A stretch of 64,000 bases of DNA from Bacillota bacterium. GTDB lineage: Bacteria > Bacillota > Clostridia > Lachnospirales > Lachnospiraceae. Each line of letters begins with the position of its first letter. The first letter of the stretch is position 1. The position numbers and the translations under genes were made by a program. The stretch lies in the NCBI GenBank assembly GCA_023398615.1, contig JAEWSD010000022.1, forward strand, positions 32,406 to 96,405, in the 5' to 3' direction. The notes under the pieces are model-generated. The model was not told the DNA's origin. It saw only the letters and a list, made by a program, of their open reading frames with translations, and did no database searches. Shown here piece after piece: positions 34,514 through 43,923 of the stretch.

Positions 34514-36907
34514 ATGAATTACGGGTATTTTGATGAGGTAAACAAGGAATATGTCATTACCAGGCCGGACACACCTGCCCCCTGGGCGAACTATCTCGGC
34601 TCCCCGGAATACGGCGCAATAATCTCGAATAATGCGGGCGGTTACAGCTTTGTAAAGAGCGGTGCCAACGGAAGGATCAGCCGCTATATCTTCAACAGCG
34701 AAGACAGGCCCGGCAGATATATATATTTAAGGGATGATGAGAACGGTGACTACTGGTCCGCTTCCTGGCAGCCGGTCGGCAAGGACCTGAAGGAATTCAG
34801 GAGCGAGTGCCGCCACGGAACCGCTTATACAAAGCTGTCCGCAGAGTATGCCGGTATCGGTTCCGAAGCTCTTTACTATGTGCCGCTTAATAAGACCTAT
34901 GAGGTATGGAGCTTGAAAGTAACCAATCATTCAGATAAGCCGCGGAAGATTTCTGCCTTTGGGTTTATAGAATTTACGAACGAAAGTAACTATGAAAATG
35001 ACCAGATTAACCTTCAGTATACATTGTTCATTACGAAAACCTACTTTAAAGGGAATAAGATTCTGCAAACAATAAATGAGAACACGGGGAAGAACGCCGA
35101 CGGAACGAACTTTAAGGAACGGTTTTTCGGCTGCGTCGGCGCACCGGTCGCTTCCTATAACGGTGATAAGGCTTCCTTTCTGGGCCGTTACCGAAGCTAT
35201 GGCAATCCGGTGGCGGTGGAAAACGGCAAATGCGACAATACATTAAATTATAATTCCAATGCCTGCGGAGCTCTTCATTCCGTTCTGGAGCTGAAACCGG
35301 GCGAAACCAGGGAAATCGCTTATCTGTTGGGCCGGTATAACGACGCCGAATCCGCTGTGATACTGGATTCCTACTCGGACCTTGCTCTTATAGACAGGGA
35401 ACTGGAAGAACTGAAATCCTACTGGCACGGTAAATTAAAGAATTTGCAGGTACAGACCCCAAGCAAAGCTTTTAACAGTATGGTGAATACCTGGAATGCT
35501 TACCAGTGTTTCATTACCTTTATCTGGTCCCGTGCGGCTTCTTTTATTTATTGCGGGCTCCGCAACGGGTACGGCTACCGGGATACCGTCCAGGACATCC
35601 AGGGTATTATTCATCTGGATCCGGAGATGGCGGCAGAAAAGCTCCGCTTTATGCTGTCCGCCCAGGTGGATAACGGCGGCGGGCTTCCGCTGGTGAAGTT
35701 TAATCATAATGCCGGACACGAGGATACACCGGATGATGTCTCCTACGTCCAGGCTACCGGGCATCCGGCGTACCGTGCCGACGATGCACTATGGCTCTTT
35801 CCTACCGTACTTAAGTATATTGCGGAATCCGGCAACAGGGAATTCCTTGATGAGGCAATCCCGTATGCCAACTGCGGGGAAGGAACCGTTTATGACCATT
35901 TACAAAGGGCTGTCCGGTTTTCGATGGAGAGGCTTGGTGACCATAAGATGCCGGCCGGGCTTCATGCGGACTGGAATGACTGCTTAAGGCTCGGCAAGAA
36001 AGGAGAGTCCGTGTTTGTTGCCATGCAGTTGTATTATGCCATGACAATACTCCGCGGATTTGCGGAATATAAAAAGGATACGGAGTATATCTCCTATTTG
36101 AATAAAACACAGAAGGAACTGGGTGATATTATCCAGACCGTATGCTGGGAGGATGACCGGTACATAAGAGGGATCAAGGAGGACGGACAGGTAATAGGCT
36201 CCAAAAAGGATCCGGAAGCTAATATGTGGCTGAATCCTCAATCCTGGTCCGTTATCAGCGGCCTGGCAACAAGAGAGCAGGCGAAAGCTGCTTTAGAGTC
36301 CGTACACCGGGAATTAAATACGCCTTACGGTGTGAGAGTAATGGCCCCGTCCTATGTGGATCATGCGTTTGACGGCGCCCTGGCGATCCTGTTCAACCCT
36401 TCAACGAAGGAAAACGGAGGTATCTTCTCACAGCCTCAGGGGTGGATTATCCTTGCGGAAGCCCTGATGGGACATGGCAAGCGCGCTTTCGAATATTTTA
36501 CGGAAAGCTCGCCTGCATCCCAAAATGATTCCGCTGAGATTCGTGTACTGGAGCCATATGTACACGGTCAGTTTACGGAGTCTACGGAAAGCCCGTTCGA
36601 AGGCCGTGCCCATGTTCACTGGCTGACGGGGACCGCATCGACAGTTATGGTCGGCTGTGTGGAAGGAATCCTGGGTATGAGACCGGATCTTGACGGCCTG
36701 CTGGTGGCTCCTTCCATACCGGATGATTGGAAGGAATTCTCCATAACGAAGGAATTCCGCGGCAAGACATTAAATATCAGGGTTAAGAATCCTGACGGCG
36801 CCGAAAGCGGGTACAGGGAATTCTATCTTAACGGGGAAAAGCTGGAGAAAAATTATATCCCTGCCTCTGCAATGAAAGAAGTAAATGAAGTACTGCTGGT
36901 AATGTAG
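34514..36907 (+). CDS. GH94 glycoside phosphorylase, cellobiose phosphorylase-like
   Basis: 797 residues, no signal peptide, so cytoplasmic. GH94 enzymes cleave beta-linked disaccharides with phosphate, giving a sugar 1-phosphate and a free sugar. The opening MNYGYFDEVNKEYVITRPDT, then PAPWANYLGSPEYGAIISNN and AGGYSF, is the cellobiose-phosphorylase start; the (alpha/alpha)6 barrel has GYRDTVQDIQGI and the general-acid motif ADWNDC (D486/D489); HVHWLTGTASTVMVG is in the C-terminal part. Strict cellobiose specificity is likely from the N-terminal pattern and length, but laminaribiose or chitobiose phosphorylases are close relatives. It is monocistronic with its own promoter; no cellobiose transporter is adjacent. 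Confidence 0.9.
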   Translation: MNYGYFDEVNKEYVITRPDTPAPWANYLGSPEYGAIISNNAGGYSFVKSGANGRISRYIFNSEDRPGRYIYLRDDENGDYWSASWQPVGKDLKEFRSECRHGTAYTKLSAEYAGIGSEALYYVPLNKTYEVWSLKVTNHSDKPRKISAFGFIEFTNESNYENDQINLQYTLFITKTYFKGNKILQTINENTGKNADGTNFKERFFGCVGAPVASYNGDKASFLGRYRSYGNPVAVENGKCDNTLNYNSNACGALHSVLELKPGETREIAYLLGRYNDAESAVILDSYSDLALIDRELEELKSYWHGKLKNLQVQTPSKAFNSMVNTWNAYQCFITFIWSRAASFIYCGLRNGYGYRDTVQDIQGIIHLDPEMAAEKLRFMLSAQVDNGGGLPLVKFNHNAGHEDTPDDVSYVQATGHPAYRADDALWLFPTVLKYIAESGNREFLDEAIPYANCGEGTVYDHLQRAVRFSMERLGDHKMPAGLHADWNDCLRLGKKGESVFVAMQLYYAMTILRGFAEYKKDTEYISYLNKTQKELGDIIQTVCWEDDRYIRGIKEDGQVIGSKKDPEANMWLNPQSWSVISGLATREQAKAALESVHRELNTPYGVRVMAPSYVDHAFDGALAILFNPSTKENGGIFSQPQGWIILAEALMGHGKRAFEYFTESSPASQNDSAEIRVLEPYVHGQFTESTESPFEGRAHVHWLTGTASTVMVGCVEGILGMRPDLDGLLVAPSIPDDWKEFSITKEFRGKTLNIRVKNPDGAESGYREFYLNGEKLEKNYIPASAMKEVNEVLLVM

Positions 36908-37015
36908 ACGATATAGGGGACTGTTGTTAACGGAAAGGGTCATGTGTCCGTACGGCCTGTCTTTTTACAGGCGCAGATACTTCCCATTTGCGGCAGTCCT
37001 TTGGTATACCACAGA

Positions 37016-37052
37016 AATAAGCCTGGGTAATATGAAAATTAACCAGGCTTAT
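37016..37052 (+). terminator. Terminator in the GH94-purC interval
   Basis: ATAAGCCTGG (37017-37026) pairs with CCAGGCTTAT (37043-37052). A weaker hairpin with GGACTG...CAGTCC arms sits before it. Together they separate the phosphorylase from the purine genes. The 347-base interval holds nothing else but the purC promoter and leader. Confidence 0.6.
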
Positions 37053-37085
37053 ATTATAATGAAGTAAAATTAATAAAGAAAACGG

Positions 37086-37113
37086 TTGTATATTTTTTTA
37101 TGTTCGTTATAAT
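37086..37113 (+). promoter_or_regulatory. Promoter of purCFB
   Basis: TTGTAT (37086-37091), 16-base spacer, TATAAT (37108-37113). It leaves an untranslated leader of about 135 bases before the purC ATG at 37255; I see no purine, ZTP or PRPP riboswitch motif in it. Confidence 0.65.
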
Positions 37114-37254
37114 AGAATGGAAATGATATTTATTACCGGATTACCATAGATTAATTTGGTTTACCACATGTGTAGAATAAGTAGACCGGCAAGTGTTTCA
37201 CTAAAATACGCAGCTTGCGGCTTGTTGAAAGCTAGTGTGCAGAAAGAGGTCAGT

Positions 37255-37959
37255 ATGAAAAAATTAGAAATGTTATACGAAGGCAAGGCAAAAAAAGTAT
37301 TTAAAACAGACGTCGAGGATGTTTATATTGTTGATTATAAAGACGACGCAACTGCGTTTAACGGACTGAAGAAGGGAACCATTGTCGGTAAGGGAGTTGT
37401 TAATAACAGGATGTCCAACCATCTTTTCCGGATTCTTGAGAAGGAAGGGGTACCTACTCACTTTATCGAAGAATTAAGTGACAGGGAGACGGCAGTTAAG
37501 AAGGTTGAGATTGTTCCGCTTGAGGTTATCATCCGTAATGTGACGGCCGGCAGCTTTGCAAAGAAGCTGGGCCTGGAGGAAGGAAAGAAGTTACTGTGTC
37601 CTACCCTGGAATTCAGTTATAAGGATGATGCTTTGGGTGATCCGATGATTAACGATTACTATGCAATTGCCATCGGTGCCGCAACGAGACAGGAGATTGA
37701 CCGTATTACCGAGTTAGCCTTTAAAGTAAATGAAGTTTTGTGCAAATATTTTGCGGAGTGCGGAATAGAGTTGATTGACTTTAAAATAGAGTTCGGAAGA
37801 TGTAAAGGCGAGATTATTTTAGCGGATGAAATCTCACCGGATACCTGCAGGCTTTGGGATATCAACACGCATGATAAATTGGATAAGGATCGTTTCAGAA
37901 GAGATCTTGGCAATGTGGAGGATGCTTACCAGGAAGTATTTAAACGTTTAGGACTTTAA
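37255..37959 (+). CDS. purC: SAICAR synthetase
   Basis: 234 residues from the ATG at 37255 (GAGGT upstream), giving the canonical start [16 protein letters not shown]; an in-frame upstream GTG/ATG-type extension would add 33 residues absent from the family. The enzyme joins aspartate to CAIR with ATP in purine synthesis. Landmarks: [11 protein letters not shown], the [13 protein letters not shown] loop, [17 protein letters not shown], and [15 protein letters not shown] with the catalytic/metal residues. First gene of purC-purF-purB. Confidence 0.97.
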   Translation: MKKLEMLYEGKAKKVFKTDVEDVYIVDYKDDATAFNGLKKGTIVGKGVVNNRMSNHLFRILEKEGVPTHFIEELSDRETAVKKVEIVPLEVIIRNVTAGSFAKKLGLEEGKKLLCPTLEFSYKDDALGDPMINDYYAIAIGAATRQEIDRITELAFKVNEVLCKYFAECGIELIDFKIEFGRCKGEIILADEISPDTCRLWDINTHDKLDKDRFRRDLGNVEDAYQEVFKRLGL

Positions 37960-37970
37960 TAATGAACCCG

Positions 37971-38003
37971 AGTGGACAATTGAGTAATTACTTATTGTCC
38001 ACT
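37971..38003 (+). terminator. Intercistronic hairpin between purC and purF
   Basis: AGTGGACAAT (37971-37980) pairs perfectly with ATTGTCCACT (37994-38003), followed by TTTC. It may be a partial terminator or an RNA-stability element that lowers purFB relative to purC. Confidence 0.5.
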
Positions 38004-38028
38004 TTTCAGCTAACAGAAAGGAACAGGA

Positions 38029-39474
38029 ATGAACAGTATCAATGAGGATAGTGATAAGTTAGTAACAGACGGCATCCATGAGGAGTGCGGTGTCTTCGGC
38101 ATATATGACCTGGACGGTGATGATATTGCTTCCTCCGTTTATTATGGTTTATTTGCACTTCAGCATCGGGGCCAGGAAAGCTGCGGTATCGCAGTCAGTG
38201 ATACGACAGGCCCGAAGGGTTCGGTAAGGTCCCATAAAGGTATGGGACTGGTAAATGAAGTCTTCAGACCGGAGAATTTAGAAGGCCTTAAGGGTAATAT
38301 CGGCGTGGGACATGTCAGGTATTCTACTGCCGGAGCAAGCTCACCTGAAAATACTCAGCCTTTGGTTTTAAACTATGTAAAAGGAACCCTGGGACTGGCT
38401 CATAACGGCAACCTGATCAATGCACTTGAACTGCGGGACGAATTGGCGTATACGGGTGCAATCTTTCAAACCACCATTGATTCGGAGGTGATTGCCTACC
38501 TGATTGCACGGGAACGCTTGAAGACGCGCAGCGCGGAAGATGCGGTAAAGAATGCCATGCTTAAGCTCAAAGGAGCCTATTCGTTGGTTATTATGAGCCC
38601 CAGGAAGCTGATCGGTGCAAGGGATCCGTTTGGCTTCCGCCCGCTTTGTATCGGGAAAAGGGATAATGCCTATATACTGGCGTCCGAAAGCTGTGCTTTG
38701 GATGCCGTTGATGCGGAATTCATCAGAGATGTACTGCCCGGAGAGATCGTTATGATTAACAGAGACGGAATACATTCCGATCTGTCCATGACACAGGAAA
38801 AGAAAGCGAAATGCATATTTGAATACATTTACTTTGCTCGGCCTGACAGCCGTGTCGATAATGTTGGTGTTTATAATTCCAGGATCATGGCCGGAAGGAT
38901 ACTTGCCCAGGTGGCACCGGTTGAAGCAGATGTGGTAGTCGGTGTTCCGGATTCCGGCAATGCCGCCGCTATGGGCTATTCCTATGAAACGGGGATACCG
39001 TATGCGACCGCCTTCGTGAAGAACAGCTATGTCGGACGTACCTTCATTAAGCCGAAGCAGTCCATGAGGGAATCCAGTGTCCGTATTAAGCTGAACGTAT
39101 TGCAGGAGGTAGTAAAGGGAAAACGGGTTATTATGATTGACGATTCTATCGTACGGGGAACGACCAGTGAACGGATCGTCAGGATGCTTAAGAATGCGGG
39201 TGCTACCGAGGTGCATGTGCGGATCAGTTCCCCCCCTTTCCTTTATCCCTGCTATTTCGGCACCGATGTGCCCTCGAACGATCAGCTGATCGCACATAAT
39301 AATACGGTGGATAAGATTTGTGAAATGATCGGGGCGGATTCCCTTGCCTATCTGGGCGGGGAACGGCTGAGCGAATTAATTGAGGGGGATACCGGATACT
39401 GCGATGCGTGTTTCAGCGGCAAGTATCCGATAGAACCGCCGAAGACAGATATCCGCGGCGAATACGAGAAATAG
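38029..39474 (+). CDS. purF: Amidophosphoribosyltransferase
   Basis: 481 residues. It makes 5-phosphoribosylamine from PRPP and glutamine, the committed purine step. A propeptide of 19 residues precedes the catalytic nucleophile C20 (HEECGVFGIYD), as in Bacillus-type PurF, which is processed and binds an iron-sulfur cluster. The glutaminase domain has LQHRGQESCGIAV and HNGNLINA; the PRTase domain has VIMIDDSIVRGTTSERIV. The C-terminal region carries Cys residues of the [4Fe-4S] ligand set: CIFEYIYFARPDS, SSPPFLYPCYFGTD and GYCDACFSGKYPI. purB follows with 36 bases between. Confidence 0.97.
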   Translation: MNSINEDSDKLVTDGIHEECGVFGIYDLDGDDIASSVYYGLFALQHRGQESCGIAVSDTTGPKGSVRSHKGMGLVNEVFRPENLEGLKGNIGVGHVRYSTAGASSPENTQPLVLNYVKGTLGLAHNGNLINALELRDELAYTGAIFQTTIDSEVIAYLIARERLKTRSAEDAVKNAMLKLKGAYSLVIMSPRKLIGARDPFGFRPLCIGKRDNAYILASESCALDAVDAEFIRDVLPGEIVMINRDGIHSDLSMTQEKKAKCIFEYIYFARPDSRVDNVGVYNSRIMAGRILAQVAPVEADVVVGVPDSGNAAAMGYSYETGIPYATAFVKNSYVGRTFIKPKQSMRESSVRIKLNVLQEVVKGKRVIMIDDSIVRGTTSERIVRMLKNAGATEVHVRISSPPFLYPCYFGTDVPSNDQLIAHNNTVDKICEMIGADSLAYLGGERLSELIEGDTGYCDACFSGKYPIEPPKTDIRGEYEK

Positions 39475-39510
39475 TGAATGTCTGACGCAGCAGACAGAAT
39501 GGAGTGTTTT

Positions 39511-40944
39511 ATGAGTAATGATAAATATGTCAGCCCGTTGTCGGAACGGTACGCAAGTAAGGAGATGCAGTATATTTTCTCTCCGGATATGAAATTCCGT
39601 ACCTGGAGGAAGCTTTGGATCGCACTTGCGGAATCGGAAAAGGAATTGGGCTTGAATATAACGGACGAACAGATTGCAGAGCTGAAAGAGCACCAGGATG
39701 ACATTAACTATGAGGTGGCAAAGGAACGGGAAGCCCTGGTACGGCATGATGTCATGTCCCATGTATATGCATACGGCGTACAGTGCCCGAATGCAAAGGG
39801 CATCATCCATCTGGGAGCAACCTCCTGCTATGTGGGCGATAACACGGATATTATCGTGATGACCGAAGCATTGAAGCTGGTAAAGAAGAAGCTGTTAAAT
39901 GTCATGAATGAGCTGGCCGGATTTGCCATGAAATACCGCGGCCTGCCTGCTCTGGCATTTACCCACTTCCAGCCGGCCCAGCCGACAACCGTCGGGAAGA
40001 GGGCGGCACTCTGGCTGATGGAACTGAAGCTGGATTACGATGATATCGAATATGTGATTGACAGCATGCGCCTGCTTGGTTCAAAGGGTACGACCGGCAC
40101 CCAGGCAAGCTTCCTGGAGTTGTTTGACGGGGATCACGAGCGGATCAAGAGACTTGATAAAATGATTGCGGAAAAGATGGGCTATGCAGGCTGCTATCCG
40201 GTCTCCGGACAGACCTATTCCCGCAAGGTAGATACCAGAGTACTTAATATTCTTGCGGGCATTGCCGCAAGTGCGCATAAGTTTTCGAATGATATCCGTC
40301 TCCTTCAGCATCTGAAAGAGATTGAAGAGCCGTTTGAAAAGAACCAGATTGGTTCCTCCGCAATGGCTTACAAGCGTAATCCGATGAGAAGCGAAAGGAT
40401 TGCTTCCCTTTCCAATTATGTAATGGCGGATGCTATGAATCCCGCGATTACCTCCGCTACCCAATGGTTTGAAAGAACGCTGGACGATTCGGCAAATAAG
40501 AGGATCAGTATTCCGGAGGCATTCCTTGCGGTAGACGGTATCCTGGACCTGTATCTGAATGTTGTGGACGGTCTGGTGGTATATCCGAAGGTTATTGAAA
40601 AAAGGCTGATGGCCGAGCTGCCTTTCATGGCAACCGAGAATATTATGATGGACGCGGTAAAAGCAGGGGGAGACAGGCAGGAGCTTCATGAAAAGATACG
40701 TATCCTTTCGATGGAAGCCGGAAGGAATGTCAAGGAAAAGGGACTCGACAACAATCTGCTTGAGCTGATTGCGGCGGACCCTTCCTTTAACATGACTTTG
40801 GAGGAATTGAAGAAGACGATGGACCCAGCCAGATATACCGGACGCGCCAGGGAACAGGTAGAGGAATTTATTACGGAAGTCATTCAGCCTGTTCTTGACG
40901 GGAATAAGGAGTTGCTGGGCTTAAAGGCGGATATTAAGGTCTGA
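39511..40944 (+). CDS. purB: Adenylosuccinate lyase
   Basis: 477 residues from the ATG at 39511, eight bases from GGAG; the upstream in-frame ATG at 39478 has no ribosome site and lies nearly on the purF stop. The enzyme acts twice in purine synthesis, releasing fumarate from SAICAR and adenylosuccinate. Landmarks: SPLSERYASKEMQYIFS, LGATSCYVGDNTDI, HFQPAQPTTVGKR, and the superfamily signature GSSAMAYKRNPMRSER with the catalytic Ser loop. Last gene of the purCFB cluster. Confidence 0.97.
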   Translation: MSNDKYVSPLSERYASKEMQYIFSPDMKFRTWRKLWIALAESEKELGLNITDEQIAELKEHQDDINYEVAKEREALVRHDVMSHVYAYGVQCPNAKGIIHLGATSCYVGDNTDIIVMTEALKLVKKKLLNVMNELAGFAMKYRGLPALAFTHFQPAQPTTVGKRAALWLMELKLDYDDIEYVIDSMRLLGSKGTTGTQASFLELFDGDHERIKRLDKMIAEKMGYAGCYPVSGQTYSRKVDTRVLNILAGIAASAHKFSNDIRLLQHLKEIEEPFEKNQIGSSAMAYKRNPMRSERIASLSNYVMADAMNPAITSATQWFERTLDDSANKRISIPEAFLAVDGILDLYLNVVDGLVVYPKVIEKRLMAELPFMATENIMMDAVKAGGDRQELHEKIRILSMEAGRNVKEKGLDNNLLELIAADPSFNMTLEELKKTMDPARYTGRAREQVEEFITEVIQPVLDGNKELLGLKADIKV

Positions 40945-41052
40945 CTGACGAAACGAATATGAAATCAAAGTGTCGATTTTAATCGGATATTAGCACCTTA
41001 CAATTTTTATGTCATATAATAGTATATCTTGTAAAAATTGTGGGGTGTGTTT

Positions 41053-41523
41053 ATGTATAGTTCATGGAACAATGCAGCGTTCGGCAATAAACCGCAGCGA
41101 ACATATAAATCATTACAGGAAGCTTTGGTATTAATAAGCGAAGCTATCAGGGATGAGAATGAGGATGCACAGTTTTACTCTTATCTGGCTTCTGTAGCTC
41201 CTGCACAGGAAGCTGCCGATATTCTGATAGGGATAAGGGACGATGAGCTCAGGCATTTACAAATGTTTCAGGATATCTATTACTGCTTTACGGGCCGGCA
41301 GGTATCTCCGGAGGATATGAACACTGCGATAGAGCCCATTTGTTTTTATGATGGCCTTAAGCAAGCTTTTTTTAACGAAATATCAGCGATCGAAAGCTAC
41401 AGGGACATACTGGCCGGTCTGCCGTATATATACTACAGGGATATGGTATTCGAAATTTTGACGGATGAATTAATACACGCCGATAAAATTAATTACATTT
41501 TTAATATTTATCCGATGAAATAG
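41053..41523 (+). CDS. Ferritin-like (rubrerythrin-type) four-helix protein
   Basis: 156 residues from the ATG at 41053 (GGGGTG upstream). The predicted fold is a four-helix bundle with two ExxH-type pairs: EDAQFYSYL and DDELRHLQMF in the first half, FFNEISAIESYRDIL and TDELIHADKINYIF in the second. This is the layout of the ferritin-like di-iron family often annotated as DUF2202/COG1633 in clostridia. The pairs are conserved well enough to bind iron or manganese, but the function is not known; a role in oxidative stress is common for the superfamily. It stands alone; a TATAAT lies about 35 bases upstream. Confidence 0.75.
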   Translation: MYSSWNNAAFGNKPQRTYKSLQEALVLISEAIRDENEDAQFYSYLASVAPAQEAADILIGIRDDELRHLQMFQDIYYCFTGRQVSPEDMNTAIEPICFYDGLKQAFFNEISAIESYRDILAGLPYIYYRDMVFEILTDELIHADKINYIFNIYPMK

Positions 41524-41538
41524 CAAAGCTATGAAAAC

Positions 41539-41575
41539 GGACCCCGGTAATCTGTGTATCTTATATCCGGGGTCC
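41539..41575. terminator. Bidirectional terminator between convergent genes
   Basis: GGACCCCGG (41539-41547) pairs perfectly with CCGGGGTCC (41567-41575). It lies between the ferritin-like gene and the minus-strand operon. Confidence 0.75.
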
Positions 41576-41580
41576 CGTAA

Positions 41581-42459
41581 TTATTTATCAAACTGAATCA
41601 CTTTTGCAATAACGATATTATTATGCTCTGTCAGGTTCCAGGCATGGCAGGGACTTTCCCCGCCGGAACCGTTCATACTGTAGATATACCGGTTTACTTT
41701 GGCATCCGTATCCCTCCCTTTCCATTCCTCAACAATGACATATTCCGTATTACGGTCCACGGTAAAATTATCCGGGTCATTACGATCGTATTCCGTGTAT
41801 TTGATGATTTCGTCCTTCCGGTTCATTTCTTTAATGAGCAGGCTGTCCGAGGGCTCCACAACATCAATATTTACCTTGAAGGAAGCCTTGCGCAATTTCG
41901 TTTCTCCGTTTTCAGTCTCGGTAAACGTGTTATCTATCGTCTGAGAATAGGCGGCACCCTCTGAAACGTCGGAGGTCATAAATCCCATTCCCTGTTCTAA
42001 ATAATAAATGCCGTCACCTTTTTGGTATACCGGATTCAGGCGGACGACCTGGTGAAACCCGGTCCCTACCGAGAAAGTGATCTCACAGCTGCTTTCCTCA
42101 CCATTATCCGTATTGTTAATACTGAGTTTCCCGTCATGGAACTCTTTATCTGCCAGTAATCCGTTGTACTTCTCTCCGTTTTCTTCTTCGATTTCAACCA
42201 GTCCCATGAAATAGCCGTCAATACCGCCGAATACGATTGTTTTGTTATCCACCAGTCTGCCCTCTGCGATATGGCTGCCGGAAGCCTGCTGATTCATGCC
42301 GGGAATTACCGTACCGACCGTCAGGAATATACCGCAGAGCTTTTCGCTGCTGCTGTTCATAGCGGTATCCTCGATTGCCAGGCGGAACCCGGTCAGACGT
42401 ATTGTTAACAGTGCAGATATTATCAATGCTGCCGTTATCAGACAGCTTTTTTTATTCAT
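41581..42459 (-). CDS. Membrane-anchored extracytoplasmic protein of unknown function
   Basis: 292 residues from the ATG at 42459, nine bases from GGAGG; this start lies inside the end of the XRE gene. One N-terminal helix (about 5-24, CLITAALIISALLTIRLTGF) anchors it; the rest is extracytoplasmic and beta-rich, with two repeated-looking halves (SSCEITFSVGTGFHQVVRLNP; LRKASFKVNIDVVEPSDSL). No lipobox or catalytic motif is seen. It resembles small-operon signalling proteins encoded after DUF2975-type regulators only by context. Function not assigned. Confidence 0.7.
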   Translation of the reverse strand: MNKKSCLITAALIISALLTIRLTGFRLAIEDTAMNSSSEKLCGIFLTVGTVIPGMNQQASGSHIAEGRLVDNKTIVFGGIDGYFMGLVEIEEENGEKYNGLLADKEFHDGKLSINNTDNGEESSCEITFSVGTGFHQVVRLNPVYQKGDGIYYLEQGMGFMTSDVSEGAAYSQTIDNTFTETENGETKLRKASFKVNIDVVEPSDSLLIKEMNRKDEIIKYTEYDRNDPDNFTVDRNTEYVIVEEWKGRDTDAKVNRYIYSMNGSGGESPCHAWNLTEHNNIVIAKVIQFDK

Positions 42460-42682
42460 CCTCATATTCCTCCTCCAACATTCCGTCACAAGTAAGGATA
42501 TCGCCCACATCACATTCCAGGTAGTGACAGATTTTATTAATTGTGCTGAAACGTACGCCCTTTGCCTTTCCGCTTCTGAGTACGGACAGGTTGGCTTCCG
42601 TTATATTGATTAAGCTGCATAATTCCTTCGACGTTATATGACGTTTCTTTAATAACTCATCCAAATGTACCTGAATTGCCAT
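42452..42682 (-). CDS. XRE-family (Cro/C1-type) transcriptional regulator
   Basis: 76 residues. A single helix-turn-helix domain: IQVHLDELLKKRHITSKELCSLINITEANLSVLRSGKAKGVRFSTINKICHYLECDVGDIL. This is the short YozG-like type often paired with a DUF2975-like membrane protein. It follows the membrane protein gene by 11 bases and overlaps the downstream start by 8 bases, so all three are coupled. It probably controls its own promoter, where an inverted repeat overlaps the -35. Confidence 0.92.
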   Translation of the reverse strand: MAIQVHLDELLKKRHITSKELCSLINITEANLSVLRSGKAKGVRFSTINKICHYLECDVGDILTCDGMLEEEYEDE

Positions 42683-42693
42683 GATACAGCCTC

Positions 42694-43668
42694 CTATATG
42701 ATCAACCCGTTATCCTCATATATTTCTTTCGTTTTTCTGAAATATCCCGACAAAATCATTGCCGAAAATGCGATGATCAGAGGGAAGAGGGAGAATTCCA
42801 GGTTGAAATCCGTATCGTGTAAGCGGCTTGACAAAATAAATTGCAGAAAATTTAGCAGGATGTTGCTGACTACTGTTACATAAACGGCGCGCCGGCTTTT
42901 TAGACCGAGCTCGTTGGCGGCAGCTATTTCGCTTCCGGGTTCATTTGACGCCAGCGCTTTTAAAAGAGCAATTCCTGATACCAGTATAAGTATCGTAAAA
43001 AACACAGGAAGATTTTGCAGTATATATCTTATGAAAACAAATATCAGGTTAATTGCGGAACGAGCTTCGGCAGTATTTTTACGGAGATTCATGAGTAACT
43101 GAAAAGTGGCAAAATATCCGAGAAGGAAGGTATAAAGCACCGAAACGAGCAGAAGGATTTTTTCAAGACCTCTGCAGAGGTAATGGGATTTATCCTGTCT
43201 CTCTGCGGCAGCAAGTGTTCCAGTCAGGCGGAGTACCGCATAGCCGATGCAAAGGGAATAGAAGATGATTGACAAGGACAGCTTCTGATATGCAAGGAAA
43301 GAGGAATCTGCGGGTATTGCAGGCAGACGCTTAAATAATAAGCCCGGGTTGACGAATTCATATATCATATAGAAGCAGTAGCCACTGATAACCGGCAGGA
43401 TAAGATCGGCTTTATCCCGACTGGATTTCCTGATCTTTTTTACCATATGAAAAACAGGCACGAGGGAAAGTATTGTGTAAATAGAGAAAGCGATCATATT
43501 TCCGGTCTCTGAACCAAGTGACAGCCACCTAAGGGCTGCTCCCGTCATTTCAAACGGCATGGATAACAAAAATATGCCGTTACTGACTTTCCCCGGAAAA
43601 AACATAAGGAACGCCAGAATGGCAGATAGAATACCTTCGAACAGTAATCCCTTTTTAAAAACCTGCAT
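42694..43668 (-). CDS. Polytopic membrane protein (DUF2975-like by context)
   Basis: 324 residues with about eight predicted transmembrane helices: GILSAILAFLMFF, IYTILSLVPVFHMV, LPVISGYCFYMIYEFV, LSIIFYSLCIGYAVL, ILLLVSVLYTFLLGYFATF, NLPVFFTILILVSGIALL, AVYVTVVSNILLNFLQF and LFPLIIAFSAMILSGYF. No transporter or enzyme motif is seen. A pair of membrane protein plus 76-residue XRE regulator is characteristic of DUF2975/YozG-type pairs, but this protein is longer than the roughly 160-residue DUF2975 proteins. Its start has an AGGTAC-type weak ribosome site. Confidence 0.75.
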   Translation of the reverse strand: MQVFKKGLLFEGILSAILAFLMFFPGKVSNGIFLLSMPFEMTGAALRWLSLGSETGNMIAFSIYTILSLVPVFHMVKKIRKSSRDKADLILPVISGYCFYMIYEFVNPGLLFKRLPAIPADSSFLAYQKLSLSIIFYSLCIGYAVLRLTGTLAAAERQDKSHYLCRGLEKILLLVSVLYTFLLGYFATFQLLMNLRKNTAEARSAINLIFVFIRYILQNLPVFFTILILVSGIALLKALASNEPGSEIAAANELGLKSRRAVYVTVVSNILLNFLQFILSSRLHDTDFNLEFSLFPLIIAFSAMILSGYFRKTKEIYEDNGLII

Positions 43669-43745
43669 AGTATAGTGTACCTCCCTGATAGATAAGAGCC
43701 AAACGGATCATAATGGATTCCTATCATAATTATTGTTTTGCAATA

Positions 43746-43774
43746 ATTATATAAAGACAATTATCGTTTGTCAA
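43746..43774 (-). promoter_or_regulatory. Consensus promoter of the membrane protein/XRE operon, with inverted repeat
   Basis: Minus strand: TTGACA (43774-43769), 17-base spacer, TATAAT (43751-43746). GACAA (43756-43760) and TTGTC (43768-43772) form an inverted repeat across the spacer and -35, a plausible autoregulatory operator for the XRE protein. Confidence 0.8.
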
Positions 43775-43923
43775 TAATTATTTAGACTTCAAATTGCTAA
43801 TGTACCAGATCTCTTATCTGGTATAAATCATTGACCAATGGAACAAATATTGATAAAATGAAATTAGTTTTACCAGTATAATCTGGAAAGATCCAAGACG
43901 GTAATGCGGAAGGGGGAGGCTCA

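Noticed and set aside
37114..37254. Possible purine or PRPP riboswitch in the purC leader
   Set aside because: The leader is long enough (about 135 bases), but I find neither the purine-aptamer core nor the ykkC-type motifs, and no terminator that could be switched.
37156..37254. N-terminal extension of purC
   Set aside because: The 33 extra residues match nothing in the family, and a good ribosome site precedes the ATG at 37255.
38368..39297. 309-codon minus-strand frame inside purF
   Set aside because: Long, but antisense to a strongly conserved enzyme; its length follows from purF codon bias.
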